A stretch of DNA of 64,000 bases from the NCBI RefSeq assembly GCF_006716355.1, contig NZ_VFOW01000001.1, positions 4,278,001-4,342,000 on the forward strand, in the 5' to 3' direction. Below are positions 35,763 through 44,592 of this stretch, piece after piece. The DNA is from Stackebrandtia endophytica. GTDB lineage: Bacteria; Actinomycetota; Actinomycetes; Mycobacteriales; Micromonosporaceae. How positions within the stretch are numbered: position 1 is the first letter of the stretch; the number at the start of each line of letters is the position of its first letter. The notes below the pieces were generated by a model, which did no database searches, was not told the DNA's origin, and saw only the letters and a program-made list of their open reading frames with translations. A program made the translations under genes and the position numbers.

Positions 35763-37006
35763 CGGCTCGCCCCCATGGTCCGGACCGATTGACTCGCCCG
35801 TTGGGTAATGCTCACCACTTCGGACAGTTGCTCGATCGTGTCCGGCACCTCCCAGTCCTCGTGTCGCAGCTCGGCTAGCGCCGTCGCCGGGGTGACCAAC
35901 AGGTCCGCCGCGCTGGTCTCCAAGGCCTGAGCCAGCACGACCCATGCGGCCTCCCAACGTTGTCGGGTCGGTCGGGACTGTACCGCCGACACCATCGCCT
36001 CCAGGGCGGCTCGGCGCAGGTCACCCCGAACGGGAAGGTGCGCGGCGGTCGGGTCGGCCAGGAGGGATTCCGGGTCGGGCAGCTCCATCCGGTCCAGGTG
36101 TGCCAGCAGTTCGATACCCGCCCCGTCGCCCACGACGCCGCGGATCAGCAGCGCCAGCACGTCCCGGGAAACCCGCGCGGCGGTGGCGAAGGCCAACAGG
36201 GTCATCGCCGCCTCCCAACTACGCGGCGACGGCCAGGCCCTGCCACGTTGGGTTTCGGCTCCGGGCAACTGGTGAATCAGTTTGGGCCGAACCGTCAGGA
36301 ATCCGCAGATCGCGCGTCGGGCGAACGACACCGCCTCGGGCAGGCGTTCCCGATCCAGTGAGGGAAGTTCGGCACGCGGCCACACACCGCCCAGACCCCG
36401 CACGACTACCTCCTGATCGTGCGCCCAGTGCAGATGAACGAACCGATTGGCCAGCGGCGGAGTCAGATCCCAGCCGTCGGCGGCCGAGGCGCGCGGATTG
36501 GCGGCGGCGACGATCCGAACATCCGGTGGCAGCCGCAGAGCCCCGACTCGGCGTTCGAGCACCACACGCAACAGTGCCGCTTGGACGGCGGGTGTCGCCG
36601 TGGACAGTTCGTCCAAAAAGAGTAGTCCGCGACCGGCCTTGACGAGTTCCACGGCCCACCGGGGTGGTGCCATCGGCACACCGCGCTGTTCGGGATCGTC
36701 ACCCACGATCGGTAGTCCGGAGAAGTCGGACGGTTCGTGGACGCTGGCGATCACCGTCGTCAACGGCAGTTCCAGCGAGGCGGCCAGTTGTGTCAACACC
36801 GCGGTCTTTCCGATGCCCGGCTCTCCCCACAGTAGGACGGGCAGATCGGCGGCGACCGCGATGCTCAACGCCTCGAGTTGCTCATCGGATCGTGGTTCGG
36901 TCGTGCTCGTCTTCAACAGGGACAACAGGTCGTCGGCGATCGCCAACGGCGTCGGTTCATCGGTCGGTAGGTCGGGAATGGACACGGAAATGGAGTTCAT
37001 GAGCAT
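35759..37006 (-). CDS. MoxR-family AAA+ ATPase
   Basis: 415 residues. Walker A LLWGEPGIGKTAV, Walker B GLLFLDELS, sensor 1 VRIVAAANP, and a helical lid with RSWEAAM (sensor 2 region). MoxR ATPases act with VWA proteins to remodel or assemble other proteins, often with metal insertion. The VWA partner follows with an ATGA overlap, and a third conserved-looking gene precedes by about 50 bases. ATG at 37006 is one of three close in-frame starts (37009, 37006, 37000) behind GAAGGTG. Confidence 0.9.
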   Translation of the reverse strand: MLMNSISVSIPDLPTDEPTPLAIADDLLSLLKTSTTEPRSDEQLEALSIAVAADLPVLLWGEPGIGKTAVLTQLAASLELPLTTVIASVHEPSDFSGLPIVGDDPEQRGVPMAPPRWAVELVKAGRGLLFLDELSTATPAVQAALLRVVLERRVGALRLPPDVRIVAAANPRASAADGWDLTPPLANRFVHLHWAHDQEVVVRGLGGVWPRAELPSLDRERLPEAVSFARRAICGFLTVRPKLIHQLPGAETQRGRAWPSPRSWEAAMTLLAFATAARVSRDVLALLIRGVVGDGAGIELLAHLDRMELPDPESLLADPTAAHLPVRGDLRRAALEAMVSAVQSRPTRQRWEAAWVVLAQALETSAADLLVTPATALAELRHEDWEVPDTIEQLSEVVSITQRASQSVRTMGASR

Positions 37007-37057
37007 CACCTTCAGGGATAGGTCGAAAATGGATGGTGCCGAGACGGCGGTGGTCGG

Positions 37058-38440
37058 TCAGATTGTCTGGCCGGTGCGGGGTCGCGCCCGGTGTGTCGCC
37101 TTACTCCGCAGCTGGCGGGGTGTATTCCGGTCGAGGCGCGGACGGTGACGCGTCCTGGTCCGGATGGCGCCCCAGACGTTCTCACCGGCCTGTTTCGTCA
37201 GGCCGGATCGGAACAGTCCGTCGTCGATTCGACGGGTCGCCGCCGAATCGAGCGTCTCCCGAAGTGGACCGTGTCGCAGAACCGCATCCGGTCCCAGCAG
37301 TGACTCGACCACGGCCAGCGCGCCGGTGAAGTCACCGTGTCGTAGCCGTTCGCGAACCGCGGGCAGCGCCTGCGGGCTCCGATGGAGGGTGTCGATCGCT
37401 TGCAGGCAGGGCAATGGCGGGCCGCCGAGTATCGCCAGTGCCTGTTCCCGACGCAACTGGTCCAGATCGTGATCGACGGCGGTCAAGGTCCCGTCTCGCA
37501 GCGCGATACGGTGCACCTCGCCGCGACACGCCACCTGGTGCGGGTCGCCGGGAACCGGGCCCGATGCGACCGGGGGCGCATCGACGATGCTCAGCGCATC
37601 GGCGACGAGTGGATGCAACCGTTCGGCCGCAACCAGTCCCGTTCGCAACAGCTCCAGGTCCGGGAGGGTGCGCGCAGCGGCATCCGGCAACAGTGGAAGT
37701 GCGGCCAGGTCCCGAGACGACGAGGCCGGCAACGGTCGCAGTGTCGGTGCATGAGCGTCGTCGGGTGCGACCAGCTCGAAACCCGTGAGACGACCCGCGC
37801 CCCGGCGCACGGCGAAGGCCGACCCATGCCGTTCCTCCGTCCGCAACAACAGTTCGGCCTCGGGTGCCCATCGCTGTGTGGCCCACGGTGAATCGTCGGG
37901 ACGCAAGGGAACCGCACCGCAGCGTCGGGCCAACTCGTGGACGCGCCGGGCATCCCACAGATGCCGATGCAGATCGAGCCGGAACCGGCGATCCGGGTGC
38001 GGGTGTCGGTGACGGCCGAGCACGCCGTTTCCGGGTTCCCATAGGGACAGTGACATCCGCTGCCGGGTGTCCGCCCAGGCCGGTGGTGTTCGCACCACCA
38101 GATGCACGGCTTGCAGTCGATAATGGATCAGCGAGACCGTGAGGTCGGGTCGAAGCCGCCCATCGGGGGCGATTCGCGGCATGTGCCAGCGCAGCAGATC
38201 CGGTGCCAGCTGCCGCAGATCGGTGCGAAGGCGGGACGAGAAGTCGGCGCCGTAGTCGTTTCGGACGGCGCGAAGGTCGAGATCGACGTCGACTCCGGCG
38301 GCGGCGCAGGCACCCGCCCAATCGCCGGCCGTGCGGCGCGCGGTCGCGGTGTCGATCATGGAGGGTGGCACGGCATACTCGCGAATGCGTTGCCACATGA
38401 GGAGACGGGACGGAAGGTCGTTCGTGGAGTGATGTGCCAT
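37058..38440 (-). CDS. Unrecognised protein, first gene of the MoxR/VWA module
   Basis: 460 residues, no signal peptide, no membrane segment, rich in Arg, His and Trp. No family motif was recognised. The central part (PDDSPWATQRWAPEAELLLRTEERHGSAFAVRR) resembles a sugar- or nucleotide-binding fold only vaguely. It is cotranscribed with the ATPase and the VWA gene, so it may be their client or adaptor. ATG at 38440 follows AAGGTGA; GTG at 38446 is an alternative. Confidence 0.75.
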   Translation of the reverse strand: MAHHSTNDLPSRLLMWQRIREYAVPPSMIDTATARRTAGDWAGACAAAGVDVDLDLRAVRNDYGADFSSRLRTDLRQLAPDLLRWHMPRIAPDGRLRPDLTVSLIHYRLQAVHLVVRTPPAWADTRQRMSLSLWEPGNGVLGRHRHPHPDRRFRLDLHRHLWDARRVHELARRCGAVPLRPDDSPWATQRWAPEAELLLRTEERHGSAFAVRRGAGRLTGFELVAPDDAHAPTLRPLPASSSRDLAALPLLPDAAARTLPDLELLRTGLVAAERLHPLVADALSIVDAPPVASGPVPGDPHQVACRGEVHRIALRDGTLTAVDHDLDQLRREQALAILGGPPLPCLQAIDTLHRSPQALPAVRERLRHGDFTGALAVVESLLGPDAVLRHGPLRETLDSAATRRIDDGLFRSGLTKQAGENVWGAIRTRTRHRPRLDRNTPRQLRSKATHRARPRTGQTI

Positions 38441-38553
38441 CAGCACTCACCTTGCGCGAACGATTCCCCCATTCCGTGCGAGGAGAAATTCTTCATCGCC
38501 GCCATCGTAACCATGCCCGGCAACGTCCTGTCAACCGTGTGGGAGGTCAGCCG

Positions 38554-39018
38554 TCAACGTCGGCCGGCCTCCAAGCGGTCGACGACCCGTTCGGCGATCG
38601 TCGCCAAGGCGGTGACCTCTTCCGGTGTGAGCAGGTCGATCAGGTGTCGTCGCACCGACTCGACATGATGCGGGGCGGCGGCCCCCAACGTCCGAACTCC
38701 GATGTCGGTCAACGTGATCGTGGTGCCCCGGCCGTCGTCGGGGTCGCTGTCCCTGGCCACCAGGTCGCGTTGCTCCATGCGGGCGACGTGGTGGGAGAGG
38801 CGGCTGCGAGACCACAGCATCTTGGCGGCCAGCTCCCGCAGTTGCCAACGGTGGTCGGGTTTCTCCGACAACGTGGAGAGGACCTCGTAGTCGGCGTCGG
38901 AGAGTCCGGAGTCCTGTTGCAGGTCACGCGCGAGTTGGGCGGGCAGTACCGTCTGCATGCGGTTGAAGGCGCGCCAGGCGCGGTCTTCGGTGGGGGACAG
39001 CCATCGAGGTCCGGACAT
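38554..39018 (-). CDS. MarR-family transcriptional regulator
   Basis: 154 residues. Winged helix with DADYEVLSTLSEKPDHRWQLRELAAKMLWSRSRLSHHVARMEQRDLVARDSDPDDGRGTTI, including the wing arginine motif D-x-R-G. It probably represses itself and the divergent yczE-FMN reductase operon through the two dyads at 39039-39080. Start ATG at 39018, 21 bases from the first dyad. The ligand is unknown; coupling to a quinone/FMN reductase suggests electrophiles or quinones. Confidence 0.9.
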   Translation of the reverse strand: MSGPRWLSPTEDRAWRAFNRMQTVLPAQLARDLQQDSGLSDADYEVLSTLSEKPDHRWQLRELAAKMLWSRSRLSHHVARMEQRDLVARDSDPDDGRGTTITLTDIGVRTLGAAAPHHVESVRRHLIDLLTPEEVTALATIAERVVDRLEAGRR

Positions 39019-39038
39019 GAGGCGAGGATAACATTTCA

Positions 39039-39080
39039 TTGACATATCAACGAAGTGTACTAATGTCGTTGACATGTCAA
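39039..39080. promoter_or_regulatory. Twin MarR operator dyads overlapping divergent promoters
   Basis: TTGACATATCAA (39039-39050) and TTGACATGTCAA (39069-39080) are near-identical 12-bp dyads with 18 bases between them. Each contains a TTGACA that can serve as a -35 box. For the plus strand, TTGACA (39039-39044), 16 bases, then TAATGT (39061-39066), would put the transcript start at about 39073, right at the ATG 39074 and implying a leaderless mRNA. The second dyad covers that ATG. Confidence 0.72.
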
Positions 39081-39694
39081 TGACTCGTCGGGTGATACAG
39101 CTGGCCGCCGGACTGTGGCTGTTCGGCGCCAGTGTCGCCCTCCTGGTACGCGCCGACCTCGGCCTGCCGTCCTGGGACGTCCTGCACCAGGGCGTCTCAC
39201 AGGTCACCGACATCCCGATGGGTTACGTGGTGATCCTGGCCAGCGTCGTCGTGATGCTGTTGTGGATTCCACTGCGCCAACGGCCCGGAGCGGGCACCCT
39301 TGCCAACCTGCTGTTCGTCGGGCTTGCCCTGGAGGCCACCCTCCCGATCCTGCCCACGCCCACCGAGCCGATCTGGCGGGCACTGTTCATGATCGGCGGC
39401 ATCGTCCTCAACGGAGTCGGCACCGGCCTCTACATCGGCGCCGGACTCGGGCCGGGCCCCCGTGACGGACTCATGACCGGGATCGCCGCACGAGGCAGGT
39501 CGATCCGGGCCGTCCGATTGAGCATCGAACTGGTCGTGTTGGCCCTCGGCTTCCTGCTCGGCGGCACCGTCGGCATCGGCACCCTGTTGTACGCCCTGGG
39601 TATCGGCCCGCTGGCGCACGTACTCATCCCACTCTTCTCCGAACGCACCGACGATCCCGATCCCCTAGCCGCCGAGAAAGGCGACCACACATGA
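39074..39694 (+). CDS. YczE/YyaS-family membrane protein
   Basis: 206 residues, five hydrophobic segments. Family landmarks are RADLGLPSWDVLHQGVSQ after TM1 and GAGLGPGPRDGLMTGI after TM4. YczE-like proteins have been linked to peptide-antibiotic production in Bacillus, but the mechanism is unknown. ATG at 39074 lies inside the MarR operator and may start a leaderless transcript; ATG at 39080 is an in-frame alternative. Its stop overlaps the next start (ATGA, 39691-39694). Confidence 0.86.
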   Translation: MSMTRRVIQLAAGLWLFGASVALLVRADLGLPSWDVLHQGVSQVTDIPMGYVVILASVVVMLLWIPLRQRPGAGTLANLLFVGLALEATLPILPTPTEPIWRALFMIGGIVLNGVGTGLYIGAGLGPGPRDGLMTGIAARGRSIRAVRLSIELVVLALGFLLGGTVGIGTLLYALGIGPLAHVLIPLFSERTDDPDPLAAEKGDHT

Positions 39695-40248
39695 AACTCC
39701 ACATCGTCATCAGCAGCACCAGGCCCGGCCGGCTTGGAGGCCACATAGGTCAGTGGTTCTACGAGAATGCCAAGCACCACAACGGATTCGAGGCCCGCCT
39801 GGTCGATCTCGCCGAGGTGAACCTGCCGTTCCTCGACGAACCGGAACATCCTTCGACCGGGCGCTACGTACACGAACACTCTCGACAGTGGAGCTCACTG
39901 GTCGACGAGGCCGATGCGTTCGTGTTCGTCACCCCCGAATACAACTACGGCATGCCCGCATCCCTGAAAAACGCCCTCGACTTCCTGTACCACGAATGGA
40001 GTCACAAACCGGTCGGATTCGTCAGCTACGGCGGAGTCTCGGCGGGAACCCGCGGTGTCCAGATGACCAAGCAGGTCGTCACCACCCTGCGGATGTACCC
40101 GATAGGCGCGACCGTCGCCATACCGACACGTCAATACGTCGAGAACGGCGAACTACGCGCCGACCAGGCACTGAACGACTCGGCCGCCTCGATGCTGGCC
40201 GAGTTGGCCATTGTGTCGGCGGCCATGGCTCCGATGCGCGCCGCGTGA
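39691..40248 (+). CDS. NADPH-dependent FMN reductase
   Basis: 185 residues, flavodoxin-like fold. ISSTRPGRLGGHIGQWF binds the FMN phosphate, and FVTPEYNYGMPASLKNALDFLYHEWSHKPVGFVSYGG is the family signature. It reduces FMN, quinones, azo compounds or chromate with NAD(P)H. It is coupled to the yczE gene and under the same MarR control. Its last 118 bases are antisense to the tail of the VanZ-like frame. Confidence 0.93.
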   Translation: MKLHIVISSTRPGRLGGHIGQWFYENAKHHNGFEARLVDLAEVNLPFLDEPEHPSTGRYVHEHSRQWSSLVDEADAFVFVTPEYNYGMPASLKNALDFLYHEWSHKPVGFVSYGGVSAGTRGVQMTKQVVTTLRMYPIGATVAIPTRQYVENGELRADQALNDSAASMLAELAIVSAAMAPMRAA

Positions 40249-40859
40249 GGTTCGAAACGGTCGCCGTCCAACTGGGTTAGACAAGACGTGACGGCGACCG
40301 CGGAATCCCTCGGAGGCGCGTACCGCAGTGGAGACGCCACGAAGGCCAGCACCGCGAGAACGCCGATCACCGTGCCGACGGCGCAGACTCGCGCCATGAT
40401 CGGATTGGTTCGCTCTCGGAGCTTGACGCGTGCCAGAGCAATCAGCGCGATCCCGCTCAGACCTCCGACGGTGTTGGCGACCAGATCCGTGACGTCAGAG
40501 CTTCCGACAGCCAGGACATATTGGCCGACCTCCAACGTCAGACTCACCCCGGCGATCGCACCGATCGACGTCCACCACCGCGACGGCGCGAGGAGGCCGA
40601 GATACAGACCGAAGGGGACGAAGAACGCCACGTTGGCGATGACCTCGCGAGCGGTGTTGGCGTCGCTTCCACCGTTTGGTCCGAACGGGACGAGTTTGAT
40701 CTGACGCAGCGCGCCGCCTCCGGCCCACGGCGCCTCGAACTTCCACAGGATGAGTCAGGTCAGCAGCAGAAGATAGACCATGAACAGTCCGACCAATAGG
40801 ACCTGCCGGTCGATGCCTTGACCGCCGGTGGTGGTGTGTTCCGTCGAGCCGTTGGTCAA
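40131..40859 (-). pseudogene. VanZ-like membrane protein with internal TGA
   Basis: The frame starts at TTG 40859, overlapping the stop of the Hsp70/Sel1 gene (TTGA). It runs 34 codons to TGA at 40757-40755 and then continues in frame through a clear VanZ domain (KLVPFG, LEVGQYVLAVGSSDVTDLVANTVGG) to 40131. The TGA falls in YLLLLT-stop-LILWKF, where VanZ proteins usually have a tryptophan or other hydrophobic residue, so TGG to TGA is the likely change. Either the gene is broken, the downstream part is translated from a later start (TTG/GTG near 40631), or the base is a sequencing error. Sec is unlikely here because the site is a plain TM position. Confidence 0.65.
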
Positions 40860-43800
40860 AGCTTCGACTCGTACTCAATGATCCCGCGTCGCCAGTCCCG
40901 GGCCTCGGCTCCGTCACCACGGTCGTCCATCAGGTCCGCGAGGCGGGTCATCGCCGTCACGCACAGCGCGACACTCTCTCGGTACCAGTCCTTGATGACA
41001 CTCTCGTTGACCAGCCAGGTCGGCGGTATGGCGTCGACTTCGGGTGCGGTGACGGTGACGGCCTTCCGATACCAGCTTTCGGCCTCAGCCAGTTGGCCAC
41101 GAGTCCTCATGAGGCCGCCGAGTTCGACCATCGCGTCGGCATTGTCCAGGACGGCGGCCCGCATCCACCAGAACTCGGCCTGAATCAGTTCGCTTCGTTC
41201 CTTCAACAGGTCACCGAGGGCGCTCATCCCGTCGCCGTCCTCGGCGTCGGCCGCCCGGCGATACCAGATTTCGGCCTCGGTGAGTCGGTCCTGCTTCTCC
41301 AGCAGCTCGCCCAGTCGTGCCATGGCGGTGGTGTCCTCCAAGGCGGCGGCCTTCCGCCACCAGCTTTCCGCCTCGGCCAGGTCACCCTGATGCTCCAACA
41401 GGATGCCCAGGTAGGTCATGCCGAAGGACTCGTCCCGTTCGGCAAGCCTGCGCAACCACGACTGAGCTTCGGAGGACTCCCCGCGAAGGGCAGGAAACGT
41501 ATGACACAACGTCAGCCCGAACAGCGTGATCTCACGTTCGGGCTCGGCCAAGTCGTCGGCATGTTCCATGGCACGAACCAACCACGGTTCCGCCCGGACC
41601 AGGCCACGGTCGACGGCGACGAGATTATCCAAATTGGACGCGCTGAAGTTCTCCAGGTCCATCTGCCGCAGTGGCAGCATCCCGAGCAGAACCATCGCCG
41701 AGGGATTGCCGGTGTCGGCCGCGGCACGCAGCCGGGATTCGGCCCCGGAGAAGTCGTCGCGATCCATGAGAATGGTCGCGAGCAGGTTCATCGAGGTGAC
41801 GTTCCCCGCGGCCGCGGCCTTGCGGTACCAGGTTTCGGCTTCCTCGGTGTCTCCCCGGTCCTCAACGAGAAGTCCCAGGTTATGCATCGCATGTTCTTCG
41901 CCGGCTTCGGCGGCTTTACGAAACCAGGTCTCCGCCTCGACCAGATCACCGCGGTTCTTCAACAGGAGGCCGAGATCGTTCATCGCGAGCGGCTGGTCGG
42001 CCTCGGCGGCCCGCCGGAACCACTCTTCGGCGGCGGCCGGTTCGTCACGGTCCAGCGATAGGTTACCGAGGTTGCGCATCGCCAGAATCTCGCCGGCGTC
42101 GACGGCTCGGTGATACCACCGCGCGGCGTCGTCCAGATCGCCTCGGTTCTCCAACAGAATGCCCAGGTCGTTCATCGCGGGTGCGTAGGCGGCTTCGGCC
42201 GCATCGGTGAACCACTCTTCGGCCTCGGCCAGGTCGTCGCGATCGCGCAGCAGGCAGCCGAGGTTGCGCATCGCGAGTGGTTGACCGGCCTCGGCGGCCT
42301 TGCGGTACCAGATTTCGGCGCCCGCGAGGTCACCGTGCCGCTGTTCGAGCATGCTGCCGAGGTTGTTCATCGCGAGGGTCTCGCCGGCTTCTGCGGCCTT
42401 GCGGTACCAGGTTTCGGCCTCCGCCTCCTCACCCCGATTGTTCAGCAGTACACCGAGGCTGTTCATGGACGGTGCGTGGTCGGCGTCGGCGCCGCGCCGG
42501 AGCCACTCTTCGGCCTCGGTCAGATCGCCGCGGTCGCGCAGCAGGCAGCCGAGGTTGCGTATTGCGGTGGGTTCCCCGGTTTCGGCGGCCTTGCGGTACC
42601 AGGTTTCGGTCTCGGTGAGGTCGCCGCGTTGTTCGGCGAGCCAGCCAAGGTAGTTCATCGCCGGTGGGTGGCCGGCTTCTGCCGCCTTGCGGAACCATTC
42701 TTCGGCTTCGGTGGTTTCGCTTCGGTTGCGTAGTAGTCGGCCGAGGTTGGTCATGGCGAAGACTTCGCCGGTGTCGGCGGCTTCGCGGTACCAGGTTTCG
42801 GCTTCGGTGAGGTTGCCGTGTTGTTCGGCGAGCCAGCCGAGGTTGTCCTTTGCCGGTGGGTGGCCGGCCTCGGCGGCTTTGCGGAACCATTCTTCGGCTT
42901 CGGTGACCTCACCCCGATCGCGCAGCAGACAACCGAGGTTGGTCATCCCGAAGACCTCACCGATGAGGGCGGCCTTGCGGTACCAGGTTTCGGCGTTGGC
43001 GGTGTCGTTGCGCCGGTTCTGGTGCAGACAGCCGAGGTTGGTCATGGCGGGTGCCTCGCCGGCGTCGGCGGCCTTGAGATACCAGACCTCGGCCTCGGCC
43101 ACCTCATCTCGACCGTCGAGCAGAAGACCGAGACGGTTCATCGCGAGCGTATGGCCCGCCTCGGCGGCCAGGCGATACCAGACCTCTGCCGCCGCGAGGT
43201 CGCCACGTTCCTCCGCCTGGACTCCAAGCTCATGGTCGTGCCCAGGATCCTCATCTTCGGGGTGAGAGCCGCTCTCACCAGGAGGAGCCGAAGGCGGCGT
43301 CTCCTCCCTTGGCTGGTCGCCGGGCAGTCCACCACCGGCGACGACGGTCTCGGGTTGATCGATGGCGGTGGGCGCGATACCGGTGGCCTGGTGGAGAAGC
43401 GTCGCCGCCAGCGGCATGCGGGAGGCTCCGCCCACAAGGAAGAGCCCGGTGACGTCGGTGAGGTCGTTGCCGGTCGCTCGAATGAGGGTCCGGGTGAGCC
43501 GCACGGTCTTGTCGAGGTGGGGACGGGCGAGCTTCTCCAGTTCGATGCGGGTCAGATGCACCTGTCGCTCGACGAGCGGGATGAGGATGTCGACGTGGTT
43601 GTGGCGGGACAACCGCTCCTTGGCGGAGCGGACGTCGTCGAGAAAGAGGCGTCGTTGGCGACGCTCGTCGGGACTGCGCGGATCCATGAGGCTTCGCCAC
43701 TGTGGATCATCCCGGTACGGTTCGCCGAGATGTGCGACGATCGCGTGATCGATGTCGACTCCTCCCACATCGGAGGCCCCATCGGCGGCGAGGACGTCGA

Positions 43801-44368
43801 AACCGGAGTCGTTGCGCTGGACCACGGTGACGTCGAAGGTTCCGCCTCCGAGGTCATACACCACAATGGTCGATCCCATGGGAATGGACGTCGACGGTCG
43901 CCGGGTGAAGTAGTTGGCCGCGGCGACCGGTTCGGGAACCAGCCGCGGTGCCGGGAGCCCGGCGGATCCGGCGGCGTCGAGGAGGATCTGACGCCGAACC
44001 GGCCCCCAGGTTGCCGGATGCGTCAAGGTCACCGCGGGGATCGACCCGGTCACCCGGACGCACTCGTCCCTGATCCGGGTCAAGATGGCAGCGAACATCG
44101 ACTGCACGGTGACGTCGACCTCGCCCAACAAGACTGAACCGTCATCGATGCGGCGCTTGGGATGCGGCTCGAAACGTTCCGGTGCCAATCTGGCCGAGTA
44201 CAACGCGTCCCGCCCGACGGACAGCGTTCCGTCGTCAGCGGCGAACACCGCCGAGACCAACAGGGGTGACCCGTCGAACAGCAGTGGATTCACCTCGCCG
44301 TCGGGCCCCCGCAACATCGCCACCGTGTGAGACGTTCCCAGATCGACACTCAAACCCAGCGGCACCAT
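40856..44368 (-). CDS. Hsp70-like ATPase fused to about 20 Sel1/TPR repeats
   Basis: 1170 residues. Residues 1-360 form an actin/Hsp70 ATPase: phosphate-1 LSVDLGTSHTVAML, phosphate-2 IVVYDLGGGTFDVTVV, the adenosine motif LFLVGGASRMP, and the LVPEPVAAANYF segment. The Hsp70 substrate-binding domain is replaced by an acidic linker and a long array of about 36-residue Sel1-like repeats of the type AEAETWYRKAAEAGEPLAMxNLGxLLxxRGD (about 410-1130). Such fusions may act as regulated scaffolds. ATG at 44368 fits the start of the ATPase fold; the frame is open to 44506. It is coupled to the VanZ-like gene. Confidence 0.88.
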   Translation of the reverse strand: MVPLGLSVDLGTSHTVAMLRGPDGEVNPLLFDGSPLLVSAVFAADDGTLSVGRDALYSARLAPERFEPHPKRRIDDGSVLLGEVDVTVQSMFAAILTRIRDECVRVTGSIPAVTLTHPATWGPVRRQILLDAAGSAGLPAPRLVPEPVAAANYFTRRPSTSIPMGSTIVVYDLGGGTFDVTVVQRNDSGFDVLAADGASDVGGVDIDHAIVAHLGEPYRDDPQWRSLMDPRSPDERRQRRLFLDDVRSAKERLSRHNHVDILIPLVERQVHLTRIELEKLARPHLDKTVRLTRTLIRATGNDLTDVTGLFLVGGASRMPLAATLLHQATGIAPTAIDQPETVVAGGGLPGDQPREETPPSAPPGESGSHPEDEDPGHDHELGVQAEERGDLAAAEVWYRLAAEAGHTLAMNRLGLLLDGRDEVAEAEVWYLKAADAGEAPAMTNLGCLHQNRRNDTANAETWYRKAALIGEVFGMTNLGCLLRDRGEVTEAEEWFRKAAEAGHPPAKDNLGWLAEQHGNLTEAETWYREAADTGEVFAMTNLGRLLRNRSETTEAEEWFRKAAEAGHPPAMNYLGWLAEQRGDLTETETWYRKAAETGEPTAIRNLGCLLRDRGDLTEAEEWLRRGADADHAPSMNSLGVLLNNRGEEAEAETWYRKAAEAGETLAMNNLGSMLEQRHGDLAGAEIWYRKAAEAGQPLAMRNLGCLLRDRDDLAEAEEWFTDAAEAAYAPAMNDLGILLENRGDLDDAARWYHRAVDAGEILAMRNLGNLSLDRDEPAAAEEWFRRAAEADQPLAMNDLGLLLKNRGDLVEAETWFRKAAEAGEEHAMHNLGLLVEDRGDTEEAETWYRKAAAAGNVTSMNLLATILMDRDDFSGAESRLRAAADTGNPSAMVLLGMLPLRQMDLENFSASNLDNLVAVDRGLVRAEPWLVRAMEHADDLAEPEREITLFGLTLCHTFPALRGESSEAQSWLRRLAERDESFGMTYLGILLEHQGDLAEAESWWRKAAALEDTTAMARLGELLEKQDRLTEAEIWYRRAADAEDGDGMSALGDLLKERSELIQAEFWWMRAAVLDNADAMVELGGLMRTRGQLAEAESWYRKAVTVTAPEVDAIPPTWLVNESVIKDWYRESVALCVTAMTRLADLMDDRGDGAEARDWRRGIIEYESKL

Positions 44369-44592
44369 GACAGCAACATACCCGCATGTACCCACACGTG
44401 ACGACGTCGCGCACGGCATCGGAAGCGGCGACGCGCGCGGTCGTGACACGGTGGAGCGGACCGTCCTATCAGGTATGCCCGTCGGATTCGGGGGCGATAA
44501 CCGCATCCGCTCCCGCCGGTGGCCTGACCGGTCGGACTATCGCGGTGCGCCAGGCCGTGAGCGGTGTCCGGCGCTCACGGTGAGCTGAACTC

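Noticed and set aside
40755-40757. Selenocysteine codon in the VanZ-like gene
   Set aside because: The position is a TM residue that is commonly Trp in the family, with no strong SECIS-like hairpin nearby; a TGG change or error is simpler.
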